Counted from the first letter of the stretch, positions 17,796 through 27,106 are shown. The stretch: 64,000 nt of DNA from Thalassospira sp. (GCF_002709775.1 NZ_PAQR01000058.1:1-64000); one strand, 5' to 3'. The notes: generated by a model from the sequence alone, not told the origin. Numbers and translations are program-made.

Positions 17796-18992
17796 ATGAG
17801 CAATGCTGTTGAATTCGATAATATCGACGTGATCTTTGGCAACCGTCAGGCAGAATCCTTAAAACTGCTCGACGCTGGCAAAACCCGCGAAGAAATCGCG
17901 GCTGCCACCAACAATGTCCTTGGCGTTGCCGATGTCAGCTTTAACGTCCCGGAAGGCGAGATTTGCGTCCTGATGGGGCTTTCGGGATCGGGCAAGTCGT
18001 CGCTTCTGCGCTGTGTAAATGGCCTTAATGCCGTTTCGCGCGGATCGCTTCGCGTGCGCGATGGCGAGGACATGGTCGATGTCACGAGCTGTGATTCCGC
18101 AACCCTTCGCAACCTGCGTCGCAAAAGTGTCGCCATGGTCTTCCAGCAATTTGGCCTGTTCCCCTGGCGCACGGTTGAAGACAATGTCGGCTTTGGACTT
18201 GAGCTTGGCGGTATGGGCCCGACGGAACGCCGCGAGATTGTGCGTGAAAAGCTGGCACTTGTCGGCCTTGATCAATGGGCGACGAAATATGCCCATGAAC
18301 TTTCGGGCGGCATGCAGCAGCGCGTCGGCCTGGCGCGTGCCTTTGCCACCGATGCGCCGATCCTTCTGATGGATGAGCCGTTCTCGGCCCTTGATCCGTT
18401 GATCCGTAACCGTCTGCAGGACGAGCTGCTTGACCTTCAGGAGAAGCTCAACAAAACCATCCTGTTTGTCAGCCATGACCTTGATGAGGCGATGAAGCTT
18501 GGCAATTCGATTGCCATCATGGAAGGCGGTTATGTCGTGCAGCACGGCACGCCTGAAGACATCGCGCTGCGTCCGGCCAATGATTATGTTGCCGACTTTG
18601 TCGCCCATATGAACCCGGTCAACATCCTGCGCGGCCGGGCGATCATGCATCGCTTGGACAGCAGCCAGAAATCCGGCACCACCGAGTTCCTGATGGAAGA
18701 TGCAAATATCCGCGTGACACTTCTGGATGGGGTTGTGCAGTCGGCCAATAATGGCGAACGCGGCGAGCTTAAGCTGATCAATTATGACGGCACCCTGCCC
18801 GACGCGCTGGGTGCAACCGATAACTCGATCGTCTTTGTTGCACAGGATGATGTGCTGCTGAAGGATCTGATTGAAATGCGCTCTGTCACGCAGAACCCGG
18901 TGATCCTGACCCGTGATGGCAAGGTTTCCGGCACACTGGGCCGCAAGGAGTTCTTTGACAGCCTGACCCAAACGTCTTCGGCAGCGGATTGA
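17796..18992 (+). CDS. choV: Choline ABC importer ATP-binding protein
   Basis: The 398-residue ATPase of the ProV/OpuAA type. Motifs in order are Walker A GLSGSGKSSLLRC, Q-loop FQQFGLFPWRTVEDN, signature LSGGMQQRVGLARA, Walker B ILLMDEPFSALDP and switch histidine FVSHDLDEAM. The C-terminal 120 residues form the regulatory extension found in this group. Start is at the ATG at 17796; a GTG at 17790 overlaps the choW stop. A strong terminator follows. With ChoX and ChoW it forms the choline importer. Confidence 0.93.
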   Translation: MSNAVEFDNIDVIFGNRQAESLKLLDAGKTREEIAAATNNVLGVADVSFNVPEGEICVLMGLSGSGKSSLLRCVNGLNAVSRGSLRVRDGEDMVDVTSCDSATLRNLRRKSVAMVFQQFGLFPWRTVEDNVGFGLELGGMGPTERREIVREKLALVGLDQWATKYAHELSGGMQQRVGLARAFATDAPILLMDEPFSALDPLIRNRLQDELLDLQEKLNKTILFVSHDLDEAMKLGNSIAIMEGGYVVQHGTPEDIALRPANDYVADFVAHMNPVNILRGRAIMHRLDSSQKSGTTEFLMEDANIRVTLLDGVVQSANNGERGELKLINYDGTLPDALGATDNSIVFVAQDDVLLKDLIEMRSVTQNPVILTRDGKVSGTLGRKEFFDSLTQTSSAAD

Positions 18993-19019
18993 TTGTCAGG
19001 CAATCGAGATCGACAATAA

Positions 19020-19047
19020 AAAGGCGGCCCTGATCGGGGCCGCCTTT
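19020..19047. terminator. Bidirectional terminator between choV and moaD
   Basis: A perfect 11-bp stem (AAAGGCGGCCC / GGGCCGCCTTT) with loop TGATCG is flanked by A-rich and T-rich runs on both sides, so it can stop both the choV transcript and the convergent moaD transcript. Confidence 0.9.
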
Positions 19048-19072
19048 GTTTTATCTGCTAACAAAGCCCGGA

Positions 19073-19324
19073 TTAGCCACCGGTGACCGGCGGAAACAGG
19101 GCAATTTCGGCGGCCTTGGTCACGTCTGTTTCGGGGGTGGCGTATTCCTGATCCACCGCAACACGAATGATTGCGGGATCGGCGAGCGCGTTGGCGAAGT
19201 TTTCGCCACGGCCGGGCAGCCATGCCAGCAGATCGGCAACCGTTTTAACAGATTCCGGCAACTCAACGGTTTCTTCCGCCATTCCGATGCGGTCCTTGAC
19301 CCACGAAAAATAGATCAGCTTCAT
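19073..19324 (-). CDS. moaD: MoaD, molybdopterin synthase sulfur-carrier subunit
   Basis: An 83-residue beta-grasp protein that ends in PPVTGG. The C-terminal Gly-Gly is the thiocarboxylation site used to carry sulfur into molybdopterin. The sequence MKLIYFSWVKDRIG and the helix TVADLLAWL match MoaD. I start at the ATG at 19324, which has AGGA eight bases upstream; an earlier in-frame ATG at 19342 lacks one. No moaE or other molybdenum cofactor gene is nearby in the window, so this is an isolated copy. Other small ThiS/MoaD-like carriers are possible. Confidence 0.85.
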   Translation of the reverse strand: MKLIYFSWVKDRIGMAEETVELPESVKTVADLLAWLPGRGENFANALADPAIIRVAVDQEYATPETDVTKAAEIALFPPVTGG

Positions 19325-19409
19325 CTCAAATCCTGACAGCAAACTTCAATTTGCCCGCATGCTTGCGCAGACGCGCTCAGCAGGCAAGTCTCAATCGTGT
19401 GAACGCACA

Positions 19410-20354
19410 TTATGGATAAACAAAATAACCATCCGGCGCCGCATCAAGGCGCGCGGTCAGGTTTTCAATAAAGAACCGTTCCGCCCGGCTGAGCGACATG
19501 CGCGGGTTGGTAACAAGGTAGATATCAATCGCTGGTGGTTCGATATAGGGCGGCAAACGCCAGAGTTGCCCACGATCGGTCGCACTTTGCACGACATGGA
19601 TCGGCAGCGGCCCGATGCCAAGCCCGGCATTGATCAGACGCCGGACTTCTTCAAGGTGCGGACTGACGGCAACGACCTTGCCCTTCATGCCTTCCTGCGC
19701 GCGCAGGACTGCAACCGGGGCGAGTGCGTCGGTGAGCTGGTCGGTTGCGAACGAAACAAAGGCTTCGCTGCGCAAATCGGCCAGGGTCAGGTCCTTTTTG
19801 CCAAACAGATGATGGGTCGGGCCGCAGAAGAAACCGAAATGTTCGCGATACAGACGGCGGTATTCCAGCCGTGGATGGCGTTCCTTGACCAGACAGATGC
19901 CAAAACTTGCCTGTTGCGACAGGACCTGATCCACCACATTGACCGAGGTCGCGACATCGATTTCATAGGTGACTTCCGGGTGGGATCGATTGAATTCAAA
20001 AAGCGCATCATCAAGTGGCGGAAAGACAACATGACTGGCCAGCCACATGTGCAAATGCCCGGTCAACTGATTACCGCTATCTGACATCACATCGGACAAG
20101 CGCCGGATGGCACCGCATATTTCGCGGCATTCGTGATAAAGCGCCAACCCCTGTTCAGTGACTTCAAACCGGCCGCGTTCGCGGTCAATCAGACGCGCGC
20201 CAATCTGATCTTCGAGCCGTTTAAGCGCGTTACTGACGCTGGGTTGACGCAGTAACAAGCGGTTTGCTGCCCCGGTGATCGAACGTTCCTCGACAATAAC
20301 GGTGAAGGTATGCAGCAAGTTCCAGTCGAACTGCCGGCGCATTAACTCGTTCAT
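19410..20354 (-). CDS. LysR-family transcriptional regulator
   Basis: A LysR-type regulator of about 314 residues with an N-terminal winged helix (NLLHTFTVIVEERSITGAANRLLLRQPSVSNALKRLE) and a C-terminal effector-binding domain. I start at the ATG at 20354, preceded by AAGGTAAGGGGA; in-frame starts at 20390 and 20342 are alternatives, and 20390 would lie inside a candidate operator. It is divergent from the ABC transporter and catabolic operon at 20527-31024, so it probably activates that operon in response to a pathway metabolite. The effector is not known. Confidence 0.88.
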   Translation of the reverse strand: MNELMRRQFDWNLLHTFTVIVEERSITGAANRLLLRQPSVSNALKRLEDQIGARLIDRERGRFEVTEQGLALYHECREICGAIRRLSDVMSDSGNQLTGHLHMWLASHVVFPPLDDALFEFNRSHPEVTYEIDVATSVNVVDQVLSQQASFGICLVKERHPRLEYRRLYREHFGFFCGPTHHLFGKKDLTLADLRSEAFVSFATDQLTDALAPVAVLRAQEGMKGKVVAVSPHLEEVRRLINAGLGIGPLPIHVVQSATDRGQLWRLPPYIEPPAIDIYLVTNPRMSLSRAERFFIENLTARLDAAPDGYFVYP

Positions 20355-20387
20355 TCCCCTTACCTTTCCGCCATTTCCGACAACACA

Positions 20388-20404
20388 CATAGTTATTGGC
20401 TATG
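20388..20404. promoter_or_regulatory. Candidate LysR operator
   Basis: CATAG-N7-CTATG is a perfect interrupted palindrome with the T-N11-A layout typical of LysR-type sites. It lies about 34 bp upstream of the LysR start and 123 bp upstream of the ABC permease. A further CTATG lies at 20431. Binding by the adjacent regulator is inferred. Confidence 0.5.
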
Positions 20405-20526
20405 GGATCTATTCTACTTATCTATTTGCGCTATGTGCAAGTCTGGGTTGGAATGCCTCCAACAAATTTCTCAACGGCCAAATAACCGGGTGCGGCAATG
20501 ACCGCAGATAATAACGGGAGGCATAA

Positions 20527-21399
20527 ATGGCCGCAGATGTCGCCGGAGCCCGAAGGACTCCGTGGGTACTGCTATCACCATCACTGGCAACCATCAGCCT
20601 GCTGCTGATTGTGCCAATGCTGTTCATTGTCGTTTATTCGTTCTGGTTGCGTACCGCGACCGGTGCGGATCAGGTCGGCTTTTATCTTGATAACTGGATT
20701 GAGGTGCTTGGCGATCGTTTTTATCGCGACATCCTGTTCCAGACCTTCCTGATTGCCTTTTACACCACGGTTATTTGCGCGCTGGTCGGCTATATCCCGG
20801 CCTATTTCGTGGCCAATACGCGCATGAAGTCCAAGGCATTTTTGCTACTGTTGCTGATGCTGCCGTTCTGGATCAGCTACATCATCCGCACCATGTCCTG
20901 GATCAACATTCTGGGCACATCAGGTGCGCTCAATACGCTTCTGATTTCCATGGGCATCATCGATGACCCGATCCAGATGCTTTATAACCAGCAGACCGTG
21001 GTTCTGGGCCTTGTGCATTATCTGCTGCCCTTCATGATCCTGAATGTCTATGTCAGCCTTGATGGCATCGACAAGAACCTGACCGAAGCGGCCCAAAGTC
21101 TTGGCTGCACGGGATTTCAGGCCTTCCGCGAAGTCACCCTGCCGCTTTCCCTTCCAGGTCTGGCAGCCGGGTCGTTGCTGTGCTTTGTGCTGGCGGCGGG
21201 CACCTATATCACCCCGATTGTTCTCGGTGGGCCGCGGGATGCGATGTTTGCCAACCTCGTGTTTGAAGCCATCGTCACCCAGCTCAACTGGCCGCTTGGC
21301 TCGGCACTCTCGCTCGTCCTGCTGGCCCTTCTGGGCGCACTGGTCGTCATCTACACCCGCTATCTCGGCATCGATCAGATCGCCAAGAGCTTCAAGTAA
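20527..21399 (+). CDS. ABC permease, spermidine/putrescine type (PotB-like)
   Basis: A 290-residue inner-membrane permease with about six hydrophobic segments. The conserved cytoplasmic loop is EAAQSLGCTGFQAFREVTLPLSLPG. A GGGAGG site precedes the ATG. It is the first gene of an operon encoding a second permease, a binding protein and an ATPase, all of the polyamine-uptake class. Polyamines are the usual cargo, but the downstream enzymes suggest a modified polyamine or amino acid. Confidence 0.9.
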   Translation: MAADVAGARRTPWVLLSPSLATISLLLIVPMLFIVVYSFWLRTATGADQVGFYLDNWIEVLGDRFYRDILFQTFLIAFYTTVICALVGYIPAYFVANTRMKSKAFLLLLLMLPFWISYIIRTMSWINILGTSGALNTLLISMGIIDDPIQMLYNQQTVVLGLVHYLLPFMILNVYVSLDGIDKNLTEAAQSLGCTGFQAFREVTLPLSLPGLAAGSLLCFVLAAGTYITPIVLGGPRDAMFANLVFEAIVTQLNWPLGSALSLVLLALLGALVVIYTRYLGIDQIAKSFK

Positions 21400-21408
21400 G
21401 GGAGGTAT

Positions 21409-22212
21409 ATGATGATGTCTGGTTGGTCAGTGATCCGAATTGCCACGATCCTTGTTTATCTGTTCCTTTTTGCGCCGGTTGCGGTTGTCATTCTGTTGGC
21501 ATTCAACGCCAATCAGTTCGGCAGCTTCCCGATCGAGGGGTTTTCATTCCGCTGGTTTGAAGCGCTTTGGAACAATGATGCGATTGTGCGGGCTTTCAAG
21601 ACGTCGCTGTTGCTGGGAGTACTCACCGCAGCGATTTCGACGACGCTTGGGACCCTCGCAGCACTTGCCATGGTCAGATACGATTTCCCGGGAAAACGGA
21701 CTATTTCAACCCTTTTGGTTGCCCCAATCCTGATCCCGGAAGTCGTTCTGGCCGTGGCACTCCTGCTGTTTTTGCAGTTTCTTGCCATGCCCAAAAGCTT
21801 TGGGCTTCTTTTGATGGGCCATGTGGTCTTTACCCTGCCCTTTGTTGTGCTGGTGGTTCAGGCGCGGCTTGTCTCCATCCGCCGCGACGTCGAAGAAGCC
21901 GCCATGAGCCTTGGCGCAACACCGGTGCAGACCTTCTTTGAAGTGACCCTGCCGCTCATGTTACCTGCCGTCATGGCCGGGATGCTGTTTGCCTTTACCA
22001 TTTCATTTGATGACATCACCGGAACCCTGTTCTGGAAGCCCGGCGGTGTTGAAACCGTTCCCACACAGATCTTTGCCATGCTGCGCAATTCCATCAGCCC
22101 GGAAATCAACGCCCTTGGTGCTGTGATGGTGATCTTCACCATTGCCTTGCCGCTGGTTGCGGCATCGATTGCGCGCGTCATGGCGATGCGCAAGGCCGGG
22201 GCATCAAAATAG
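21409..22212 (+). CDS. ABC permease, spermidine/putrescine type (PotC-like)
   Basis: A 267-residue partner permease with about six membrane segments and the ATPase-contact loop EEAAMSLGATPVQTFFEVTLPLMLP. Three consecutive ATGs occur at 21409, 21412 and 21415. The GGAGGT at 21401-21406 is best spaced for the second or third, so the true protein may be one or two residues shorter. It lies nine bases after the first permease and is certainly co-transcribed with it. Confidence 0.9.
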   Translation: MMMSGWSVIRIATILVYLFLFAPVAVVILLAFNANQFGSFPIEGFSFRWFEALWNNDAIVRAFKTSLLLGVLTAAISTTLGTLAALAMVRYDFPGKRTISTLLVAPILIPEVVLAVALLLFLQFLAMPKSFGLLLMGHVVFTLPFVVLVVQARLVSIRRDVEEAAMSLGATPVQTFFEVTLPLMLPAVMAGMLFAFTISFDDITGTLFWKPGGVETVPTQIFAMLRNSISPEINALGAVMVIFTIALPLVAASIARVMAMRKAGASK

Positions 22213-22340
22213 ACCGAGCACGCCACGAAGACTTTTTGCAAAACGCGGTTCGCCGCCAAAACCAATAACAAGAACACCACGAATTCAACGACCAAGAACA
22301 AGACCGATCAACGGATAATCGTATTATCAGGAGGCCTTAA

Positions 22341-23495
22341 ATGGACGATACCAAACGTTATGAACGCCTACTTACCCGTTTCCGCGATGGCGACATCAGC
22401 CGCCGCACTTTCCTGACCGCACTGGGTGCGGCTGGTGTCACTGCCGGCATCACCGGCGGCCCGATGGGCATGCTGGCCCGCAAAGCGATGGCAGCAACCC
22501 CGGAGCAGGTCCGCTTTGATGGCTGGGGCGGCGTTGTTTCCGAGGCATTTGAAAAATATGCCTTCGCGCCCTACACCAAGAAAACCGGTATTGATGTGGT
22601 TTCGGGCACCTTTGGCGGTGCGGACGAATATATCGCCCGCGTCAAAGCCAGCCAGCCGGGTGAGTTTAACCTTGCCCACCTTTCGGGCGTGTTTGACTAT
22701 GCGCGCTATCATGGTCTGGAGCTGACCTCGGAACTGAACGAAGCAAACATCCCGAACCTTGCAAACGTCATCCCGACCCTTGTCGAGCCGCTGCGCAAGA
22801 TCACCGGCGGCACGATTTCGGCAGTTCCGTATGACTATGGCACCACCGGCATTGCCTATAACCGCAAATATATCAGCGATGACGAAGCCAAGGCCAAGGG
22901 TGCCAAGCTGATGGTCGATGAAGCCTATAAAGGCAAAATCGGCGGCTGGGGCGAATGGAAAACCCGTATCTGGTATGGCGCGCTTCAGTCCGATCAGGAT
23001 CCGAACAACATCAAGGACATTGATGCGGTTTGGGACATGATCCGTTCGCACCGTGACCTGGCGCTGAAATACTGGTCTTCGGGTGCGGAACTGATGAGCC
23101 TTCTGGCCGAAGAAGAAATCTATGTCACCGAAGGCTGGTCGGGCCGCATCAAGGCGCTGCAGGATCAGGGTCATGACATCGGTTATCTTGATCCGGCTGG
23201 CGGTCTTGGTTGGCAGGAATGCCTGTTTGTGCTGCGTGGCAGCCCAATGGCCGCGTGTGAAGAGCTTCTGAACTTCATGCTTGAGCCGGAAGTGGCGATT
23301 GCCGTTGCCGAAGGTCAGAGCTATCCGCCGGCACTGGATCCGCAGAAGATCGATCTGGGTGAAATCATCCCGACGCTTCCGGCATTCGATCCGAGTGGCA
23401 CGCTTTCCTCGCTCAGCTTCTTTGATCCGGCTTACTGGAACGAAAACGAAGCCGACTGGTCGAAGACCTTCTCGCGTGTGCAGCGCGGCTACTAA
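22341..23495 (+). CDS. ABC solute-binding protein, polyamine (PotD/PotF) class
   Basis: A 384-residue periplasmic binding protein. The N-terminus carries a twin-arginine-like motif, SRRTFLT (20-26), then a hydrophobic stretch and a probable cleavage site after KAMA near residue 51, so export may be through Tat. The mature part has features of spermidine/putrescine-binding proteins (YDYGTTGIAYNRK, GWSGRIKALQDQGHDIGYLDPAGG). A CAGGAGG site precedes the ATG. The 128-bp gap upstream is A-rich with no clear signal. Ligand identity should reveal what the downstream enzymes degrade. Confidence 0.9.
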   Translation: MDDTKRYERLLTRFRDGDISRRTFLTALGAAGVTAGITGGPMGMLARKAMAATPEQVRFDGWGGVVSEAFEKYAFAPYTKKTGIDVVSGTFGGADEYIARVKASQPGEFNLAHLSGVFDYARYHGLELTSELNEANIPNLANVIPTLVEPLRKITGGTISAVPYDYGTTGIAYNRKYISDDEAKAKGAKLMVDEAYKGKIGGWGEWKTRIWYGALQSDQDPNNIKDIDAVWDMIRSHRDLALKYWSSGAELMSLLAEEEIYVTEGWSGRIKALQDQGHDIGYLDPAGGLGWQECLFVLRGSPMAACEELLNFMLEPEVAIAVAEGQSYPPALDPQKIDLGEIIPTLPAFDPSGTLSSLSFFDPAYWNENEADWSKTFSRVQRGY

Positions 23496-23518
23496 GCCCC
23501 GCCTGCATATCGGAACCT

Positions 23519-23550
23519 GTGTCCTGGCCGCGCACAACCGGCCAGGACAC
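23519..23550 (+). other. Intercistronic hairpin after the ABC binding-protein gene
   Basis: A perfect 11-bp stem, GTGTCCTGGCC / GGCCAGGACAC, with a 10-base loop lies 24 bases after the stop. It is placed as in other transport operons where it stabilises the abundant binding-protein mRNA. There is no T-run, so it is not a full terminator. Confidence 0.65.
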
Positions 23551-23600
23551 CTTTGCCGCCAATCGTCGGGTGCGGCCCAATTCAGACAGGGACTTTAACA

Positions 23601-24698
23601 ATGGCAGACACGAAAAACGCCGTTGAACTGCAAAATGTTGTCAAACGGTATGGTGAATTCACCGCAGTGAAACGCATGGATTTGACCGTGCCGGACAACA
23701 GCTTTGTGACTTTCCTTGGTCCGTCGGGCTGTGGCAAGACGACGACGCTGCGCATGATTGCGGGCCTGACCGACATCACCGAGGGTGATCTGATGATCCG
23801 TGGCAAACGGGTCAACAGCCTGCCGATCCACAAGCGCAATCTGGGCCTTGTGTTTCAGAACTATGCCCTGTTCCCGCACAAGACGATTTTCGACAACATC
23901 GCCTTTGGCCTGAAATACCGCAAGGTGTCCAAGGCCGACATAAAGGACAAGGTCAACAAGGCGCTTGATCTGGTCCAGTTGCCCCATGTCGCAGACCGTT
24001 ATCCCAATCAGCTTTCCGGTGGCCAGCAGCAGCGTATTGCGCTGGCGCGCGCGATTGTGATTGAGCCTGATGTTTTGCTGCTTGATGAGCCGCTTTCGGC
24101 CCTTGATGCCAATCTGCGCGAAGAAATGCGTGTGGAGCTCAAACGTATTCAGCGCGAGCTTGGTGTTGCCACGGTCTTTGTCACCCATGACCAGTCCGAA
24201 GCCCTTGCCATGTCTGACAAGCTGGTTGTGATGAATAATGGCTTTGTCGAACAGGAAGGCGCGCCCGAGGAGGTTTACAATAATCCGGCATCGGCCTTTG
24301 TTGCGGATTTCCTTGGACATTCCAATATCATTGCTGCCAACCTTGGCAGCCCGGATGCCGCCTTTACCCAAGTGGCACTTGAAAGCGGTGAAACCTTGCT
24401 GACCACTGACGAGCAGACCGTGAAAGCCAAGGGATCAAAAGACGTACGTGCCGTGATCCGGGCCGAGAAAATTGGCCTTTCCGAACAGAACGGCGCCACC
24501 GACGGTGTGATCGCCATCCCCGGCAAGGTCAAAACCGTTGACTATCTGGGCCAACAGGCCCGTTACTTTGTCGAGGCCAATGGCCGCGACTGGCAGGTCA
24601 TCAATCCGATTGATGCCCACCCCCATCAGGAAGGGGCCGATATCTTCATGCATATCGCCGCCCGAAATTGTGTGTTGTTGCCCGGCCATCAGGACTGA
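23601..24698 (+). CDS. ABC ATPase, spermidine/putrescine type (PotA-like)
   Basis: A 365-residue ATPase with Walker A GPSGCGKTTTLRM, Q-loop FQNYALFPHKTIFDN, signature LSGGQQQRIALARA, Walker B VLLLDEPLSALDA and FVTHDQSEAL, then a C-terminal TOBE domain (about 275-360). The start at 23601 follows AGGGAC; an in-frame ATG at 23553 would overlap the upstream hairpin region. It completes the four-gene importer with the two permeases and the binding protein. Confidence 0.92.
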   Translation: MADTKNAVELQNVVKRYGEFTAVKRMDLTVPDNSFVTFLGPSGCGKTTTLRMIAGLTDITEGDLMIRGKRVNSLPIHKRNLGLVFQNYALFPHKTIFDNIAFGLKYRKVSKADIKDKVNKALDLVQLPHVADRYPNQLSGGQQQRIALARAIVIEPDVLLLDEPLSALDANLREEMRVELKRIQRELGVATVFVTHDQSEALAMSDKLVVMNNGFVEQEGAPEEVYNNPASAFVADFLGHSNIIAANLGSPDAAFTQVALESGETLLTTDEQTVKAKGSKDVRAVIRAEKIGLSEQNGATDGVIAIPGKVKTVDYLGQQARYFVEANGRDWQVINPIDAHPHQEGADIFMHIAARNCVLLPGHQD

Positions 24699-24735
24699 AC
24701 GTCCAATTTGCAGCCGGTTCAGGAGAGCCACCAGA

Positions 24736-26112
24736 ATGACGCTTGATCCCAAAAGCTCCGTCGGACACAACCGGGAGTCCCGCCTGTTTTATCAAAGCCG
24801 GTCCCGCCGCCCGCTGATCGACCGATCCGAAGGCGTTTATATGTGGGATGTTGACGGCAAACGCTATATCGATGCGTCGAGCGGTGCGATGGTCAGCAAT
24901 ATCGGCCATAGCGACCCGCGCGTGGTTGCGGCCATGATGAAGCAGCTTGAAAAGGCAAGCTTCGCCTATCGCCTGCATTTCGAAAATGATGCGGCCGAAG
25001 ACCTGGCCATGCGCCTTGCCGAACGTGCGCCAGGTGATCTTGAGCGCGTCTTCTTTGTTTCCGGTGGGTCCGAGGCGGTTGAAAGCTGCATCAAGCTTGC
25101 GCGGCAATATGCGCTGGCCAATGGCGAAGCGCAGCGCACGAAAATCATTTCACGCTTTCCGAGCTACCATGGCGCAACACTGGGCGCGCTTGCCATCACC
25201 GGCTATACGCCGATGCATGCGCCGTTCGCGCCGATGATGGTGGATCAGCCGAAAATTCCTGCCCCGACCTGTTACCTTGATCGTGATGATTTGAGTGATC
25301 ATGAGCGTGGCATCAAATATGCCAACATGCTTGAAGCCGAAATCATCAAGCAGGGCCCGGAAACCGTTCTTGGTTTCATCATGGAACCGGTTGGCGGGGC
25401 GGCTACCGGCGCACTCGTTGCCCCGGACAGCTATTATGGCCGCATTCGCGAGATTTGCGATCAGTACGGTATTCTTCTGATCTATGATGAGGTCATGACA
25501 GGTGCCGGTCGTACCGGTAAATATTTCGCAGCAGAACATTGGGGCATCGTGCCCGATATCCTTGCTGTTTCCAAAGGTCTGGCCGCGGGTTACGCACCGC
25601 TGGGTGCGATGATTGCCCCGGATCGTATCGTTGGTCCGGTTCTCGATCATGGCGGGTTTATTCACGGTTATACCTATGCCGGGAACCCGTTGGCGTGCGC
25701 TGCGGGCAATGCCGTTCTTGATGTGATTGACGAAGACAATCTGCTTGAAAATGCCGCGACCAATGGTGCGGCACTCAAGGATGAACTGACCAAGCTTGCC
25801 GAAGAGTTCCCGATGATCGGTGATGTGCGCGGCAAGGGATTGTTGCTGGCGATGGAACTGGTCAAGGATCGCAACAGCATGGAGCCGCTTGAGCCCAAAC
25901 ACATGGCGGCCGCGCGCCTTGTTGATATCGCCTATGACCTGGGCCTGATCATTTATTGGCGCCGCACGCGTGGCGGTTATCGTGGCGATCATGTCATGAT
26001 CTGCCCGCCAATGATCATCACCAAGGAACAGTTTGCCGATATTCTGGTGCCACTGCGCCAGGCACTGACGGAACTGCAAGACGAACTCGTGATCGCAGGA
26101 GCCTTCGCATGA
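24736..26112 (+). CDS. Class III aminotransferase of the ABC-linked catabolic operon
   Basis: A PLP-dependent omega-aminotransferase of 458 residues. Visible motifs are SGGSEAVESC, the cofactor aspartate in IYDEVMTGAGRTGKYF and the Schiff-base lysine in LAVSKGLAAGYAPLGA. An AGGAGA site lies nine bases before the ATG at 24736. It overlaps the next gene by ATGA, and that gene encodes a beta-keto acid cleavage enzyme. This suggests that the aminotransferase makes a beta-keto acid from a beta-amino acid or diamine derivative. The substrate is inference; the family is broad. Confidence 0.88.
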   Translation: MTLDPKSSVGHNRESRLFYQSRSRRPLIDRSEGVYMWDVDGKRYIDASSGAMVSNIGHSDPRVVAAMMKQLEKASFAYRLHFENDAAEDLAMRLAERAPGDLERVFFVSGGSEAVESCIKLARQYALANGEAQRTKIISRFPSYHGATLGALAITGYTPMHAPFAPMMVDQPKIPAPTCYLDRDDLSDHERGIKYANMLEAEIIKQGPETVLGFIMEPVGGAATGALVAPDSYYGRIREICDQYGILLIYDEVMTGAGRTGKYFAAEHWGIVPDILAVSKGLAAGYAPLGAMIAPDRIVGPVLDHGGFIHGYTYAGNPLACAAGNAVLDVIDEDNLLENAATNGAALKDELTKLAEEFPMIGDVRGKGLLLAMELVKDRNSMEPLEPKHMAAARLVDIAYDLGLIIYWRRTRGGYRGDHVMICPPMIITKEQFADILVPLRQALTELQDELVIAGAFA

Positions 26113-27038
26113 GCCGCAAAGTCATCATCACCTGTGCGATTACAGGATCGGTTCATACCCCGTCCATGAGCCCGAACCTGCCCGTCACACCTGATGAAAT
26201 CGCCCAGCAGGCGATTGATGCCGCCAATGCCGGGGCATCGATCCTGCATCTGCATGCGCGCGATCCCAAAACCGGCTTTCCAAGCCCGGATCCGGATGTG
26301 TTCATGCAGTTCCTGCCAAAGATCAAGGCAGCGACCAATGCCGTGATCAACATTTCGACTGGCGGCGGCATGAACATGAATGTCCGTGACCGCATCCGGG
26401 CCGCGCGCGAAGCCGCACCGGAGATGGCGTCGCTGAATATGGGCACGATGAATTTTGGCCTGTTCCCGGCCCTTGCCGGGCGCACCGAATGGAAACATGA
26501 CTGGGAACCGGAATTCCTTGAAAGCAGCCGTGACTTTGTTTTCAAGAACACGTTTTCAGACATCGAAACCATTCTGGCCGATCTGGGCGAAGCCAACGGC
26601 ACCCGGTTCGAGTTCGAATGCTATGACGTCGGGCATCTTTATACCCTGGCGCATTTCGTTGATCGCGGCCTGATCAAGGGCCCGATTTTCATTCAATTCG
26701 TGCTGGGTGTTCTGGGCGGCATCGGGGCCGATCCCGACAACCTTGCCCATCTGAAACGCACCGCAGACAAGCTGTTTGGCGATCAGTACCAGTTTTCTGT
26801 TCTGGGTGCCGGGCGCCATCAGATGCCACTTGGCAGCATGTCTGCCGCCATGGGTGGCAATGTGCGGGTCGGGCTTGAGGACAACCTTTATATCAAAAAG
26901 GGCGAACTCGCGCCGGACAACGCATCGCAAGTGCGCAAAATCCGCGAGGTGCTTGACGGGTTGTCGCTTGAAATCGCAACCCCGGACGAAGCACGCGCAA
27001 TTCTCGGTCTGAAAGGCGGCGACAAGGTCGCCTTCTAG
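26109..27038 (+). CDS. Beta-keto acid cleavage enzyme (BKACE, DUF849 family)
   Basis: A 310-residue zinc-dependent TIM-barrel enzyme of the BKACE family, which condenses a beta-keto acid with acetyl-CoA to give acetoacetate and a new acyl-CoA. Family motifs are ITGSVHTPSMSPNLPVTPDEI at the start, the metal-binding ILHLHARDP (HLH near residue 47), STGGGMNM and SLNMGTMNFG. The ATG at 26109 overlaps the aminotransferase stop by four bases, implying coupled translation. Members include Kce of lysine fermentation and carnitine-pathway enzymes. Which beta-keto acid is used here is unknown; the operon suggests a nitrogen-bearing one. Confidence 0.88.
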   Translation: MSRKVIITCAITGSVHTPSMSPNLPVTPDEIAQQAIDAANAGASILHLHARDPKTGFPSPDPDVFMQFLPKIKAATNAVINISTGGGMNMNVRDRIRAAREAAPEMASLNMGTMNFGLFPALAGRTEWKHDWEPEFLESSRDFVFKNTFSDIETILADLGEANGTRFEFECYDVGHLYTLAHFVDRGLIKGPIFIQFVLGVLGGIGADPDNLAHLKRTADKLFGDQYQFSVLGAGRHQMPLGSMSAAMGGNVRVGLEDNLYIKKGELAPDNASQVRKIREVLDGLSLEIATPDEARAILGLKGGDKVAF

Positions 27039-27106
27039 GATCGGGATCAGACAACCGAACGACAACGCCACCACCGTTTGACCACATGATGTGAAAGGCG
27101 GCAGCG

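Noticed and set aside
17859-18971. A 370-codon ORF on the minus strand opposite choV
   Set aside because: It is antisense to a textbook ABC ATPase and has no domain of its own.
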